Shown here: positions 5,970 through 6,954 of the stretch, one piece after another | Position numbering within the stretch: position 1 is the first letter of the stretch | How the letters are laid out: each line of letters opens with the position of its first letter | Origin: CALARM01 sp964431735 | Lineage (GTDB): Bacteria > Vulcanimicrobiota > SpSt-956 > JAKJGF01 | Reading direction: 5' to 3' | NCBI GenBank assembly: GCA_964431735.1 | Contig: CAYSLJ010000250.1 | Location: forward strand, 1-6,954 | Length of the DNA: 6,954 bases | The notes under the pieces: model-generated | Told to the model about the DNA's origin: nothing | What the model saw: the letters and a program-made list of their open reading frames with translations, nothing else | Databases searched by the model: none | Program-made: the position numbers and the translations under genes

Positions 5970-6829
5970 GATCTGCAAATTCCTCCCATAGACAATAACA
6001 ATCTTTTAATGAGAACACCTGTAAGATATTTCCTGTAATCCTCACCTGCTCTGAAGTTTTTCAGAGGTGTTATCTTTTCTTCTGCCTCTTTTGCCACATG
6101 GTCTATCAATGTTTCATTCAGAGTATTTCCTTTCAATAGATTTTCTATCTCAATAAATCTTTGAGGCACAGAGGTTACTCCGCTTATTGCCAGTCTACAG
6201 TCTTTTATTAAAGAAGAGTCAAATTCCATAGAAGCAGCCAGATCCATCAGAGTATAATCAAAGTTTGTTCTTGAAAATTTTATAAATTCCCCTTTTGTAT
6301 GACAGGAAGGTACCGGTATGATAACCTCTGTGAGTAAATCATCTGAAGACAGTTCTTTAGCAGGCCTTTTTTGAAGAAGTTCTTCTATTGATATTAATCT
6401 TTTTTTCTCTGAATTTCTTATTTCTACAGATCCGTTCAGAGCCAGAAGTGCTACAGGCAAATCAGACCATATCCTGAGAGCTACAATATTCCCTCCTATG
6501 GTACAAACATTTCTTATTAAACGGGAACCCACTCTGGAAGCAGCCATAGAAAGGACGCCTCCTGCCATATTATTTATAAGTTCCGATTCTGCTATTTTTT
6601 GAACAGTAGTTGCAGCACCGATTTTTACAGTATTTCCTTCCTGTTTTATATAATCGAGACCGGCTCTGTTTATATCTACAAATCCTTTTACAGAAGGGTT
6701 TTTCGAAAAAACAACAGCAGTAGAGCCGGCAACTGGAATATTTATAGATTTTTCATCTCTATTTTTTGAAAGAATTTCAAGTATTTCGTCTATGGTCTGA
6801 GGATAATGAAATTCCCGGATATTCAACAA
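5966..6829 (-). CDS. xdhB: Xanthine dehydrogenase-type FAD-binding subunit
   Basis: This protein of about 287 residues passes electrons from the 2Fe-2S clusters to NAD or another acceptor through FAD. It has the FAD-binding domain of molybdopterin dehydrogenases: a YPQTIDEILEIL start (9-20), PVAGSTAVV (32-40) at the first FAD loop, RNVCTIGGN (106-114) at the second, and the C-terminal domain ending in DYRKYLTGVLIKRLL (264-278). Length matches E. coli XdhB. The usual AGGTD of the first loop reads AGSTA here. There is no extra 4Fe-4S loop, which argues against 4-hydroxybenzoyl-CoA reductase. No ATG is available: TTG codons stand at 6847, 6829 and 6826, and a GTG at 6838. I chose TTG 6829 because GGAG at 6838-6841 lies 8 nt upstream. 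It is the first gene of the xdhBCA operon. Confidence 0.88.
   Translation of the reverse strand: MLNIREFHYPQTIDEILEILSKNRDEKSINIPVAGSTAVVFSKNPSVKGFVDINRAGLDYIKQEGNTVKIGAATTVQKIAESELINNMAGGVLSMAASRVGSRLIRNVCTIGGNIVALRIWSDLPVALLALNGSVEIRNSEKKRLISIEELLQKRPAKELSSDDLLTEVIIPVPSCHTKGEFIKFSRTNFDYTLMDLAASMEFDSSLIKDCRLAISGVTSVPQRFIEIENLLKGNTLNETLIDHVAKEAEEKITPLKNFRAGEDYRKYLTGVLIKRLLLSMGGICRS
5982..5987 (-). promoter_or_regulatory. Ribosome binding site of xdhC inside xdhB
   Basis: GGGAGG on the minus strand lies in the last codons of xdhB (MGGICRS region), 12 nt before the ATG at 5969 and 3 nt before a TTG at 5978. The spacing is unusual both ways. The ATGA stop-start overlap suggests that re-initiation by ribosomes finishing xdhB matters here. 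Confidence 0.6.
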
Positions 6830-6837
6830 ATTTATCA

Positions 6838-6841
6838 CTCC
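6838..6841 (-). promoter_or_regulatory. Ribosome binding site deciding the xdhB TTG start
   Basis: GGAG, within GGAGTGAT, lies on the minus strand 8 nt before TTG 6829. An upstream TTG at 6847 has no purine-rich site before it, only the GCGTAA repeats, so 6829 is the better start. Confidence 0.6.
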
Positions 6842-6849
6842 AATCAATA

Positions 6850-6878
6850 TGCGTGATGCGTAACGCGTAATGCGTAAC
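6850..6878. repeat. Tandem heptamer repeat (YGCGTRA x4) in the xdh leader
   Basis: Four head-to-tail heptamers run TGCGTGA, TGCGTAA, CGCGTAA, TGCGTAA, followed by C. It has the same 7-nt period as the repeat at 299-372 but a different sequence. It lies between the likely xdh promoter region and the xdhB ribosome binding site, so it should be transcribed in the leader. Its first unit plus two bases (GCGTGATGC) recurs at 533-541 upstream of the other gene. Confidence 0.75.
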
Positions 6879-6893
6879 AGGGGGAATTAATTT

Positions 6894-6899
6894 ACTATA
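6894..6899 (-). promoter_or_regulatory. Weak candidate -10 element for the xdhBCA operon
   Basis: The minus strand reads TATAGT (within TTATTATAGTAAA) about 65 nt before the xdhB start. A suitable -35 would have to lie inside the terminal repeat at 6906-6953, where only poor matches are found. The promoter may instead lie beyond the window or in the flanking element. Confidence 0.2.
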
Positions 6900-6905
6900 A
6901 TAAGA

Positions 6906-6953
6906 GACTGTAAGAAAATAACCCTGGCAAATTGTTAGAACGGTTATCATCCT
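6906..6953. repeat. Right copy of 48-bp perfect terminal inverted repeat
   Basis: This is the exact reverse complement of 1-48. It ends about 77 nt before the xdhB start, so whatever element it belongs to sits directly upstream of the xdh operon and could supply or alter its promoter. See the left copy for interpretation. Confidence 0.85.
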
Positions 6954-6954
6954 C

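Overview
The window holds four protein genes in two convergent transcription units. It is AT-rich, especially between genes, with strong GGAGG-type ribosome binding sites, compact gene junctions and oxygen-sensitive iron-sulfur and molybdenum enzymes. This suggests an anaerobic, low-GC fermenter. A member of Fusobacteriota (for example a Sebaldella-like gut bacterium, a group known to ferment uric acid) or of Clostridia would fit. That assignment is inference; no taxonomic marker gene is present.

Layout: 1-48 and 6906-6953 are a perfect 48-bp inverted repeat closing both ends of the window, probably the same end of a repeated element (IS-like) that continues outside. 49-571 is gene-free but structured. 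It holds a MITE-like inverted repeat about 215 bp long flanked by a 9-bp direct repeat, a palindrome of heptamers nested inside it, a candidate promoter, and a stem-loop just before the first gene's ribosome binding site. 572-3058 (+) encodes an 828-residue dihydropyrimidine-dehydrogenase-like (PreT-PreA fused) iron-sulfur flavoenzyme. 3061-3107 is a perfect 47-bp palindrome that serves as a bidirectional terminator. 6829-3186 (-) is a tightly packed operon for a three-subunit molybdenum hydroxylase of the xanthine dehydrogenase type, in the order FAD subunit (xdhB), 2Fe-2S subunit (xdhC), molybdopterin subunit (xdhA). 6830-6905 is its leader, with a second, different heptamer repeat.

How the genes may work together: the Xdh complex interconverts purines such as hypoxanthine, xanthine and urate and exchanges electrons with NAD or another carrier. 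The other enzyme has all the electron-transfer parts of dihydropyrimidine dehydrogenase, but several pyrimidine-binding residues of its FMN/TIM-barrel domain are replaced. A reasonable hypothesis is that it reductively dearomatises a purine-derived ring (urate or xanthine) or a related heterocycle, and that the window is a small purine-catabolism module. Cys562, the likely proton donor, is kept. The substrate is not shown by the sequence.
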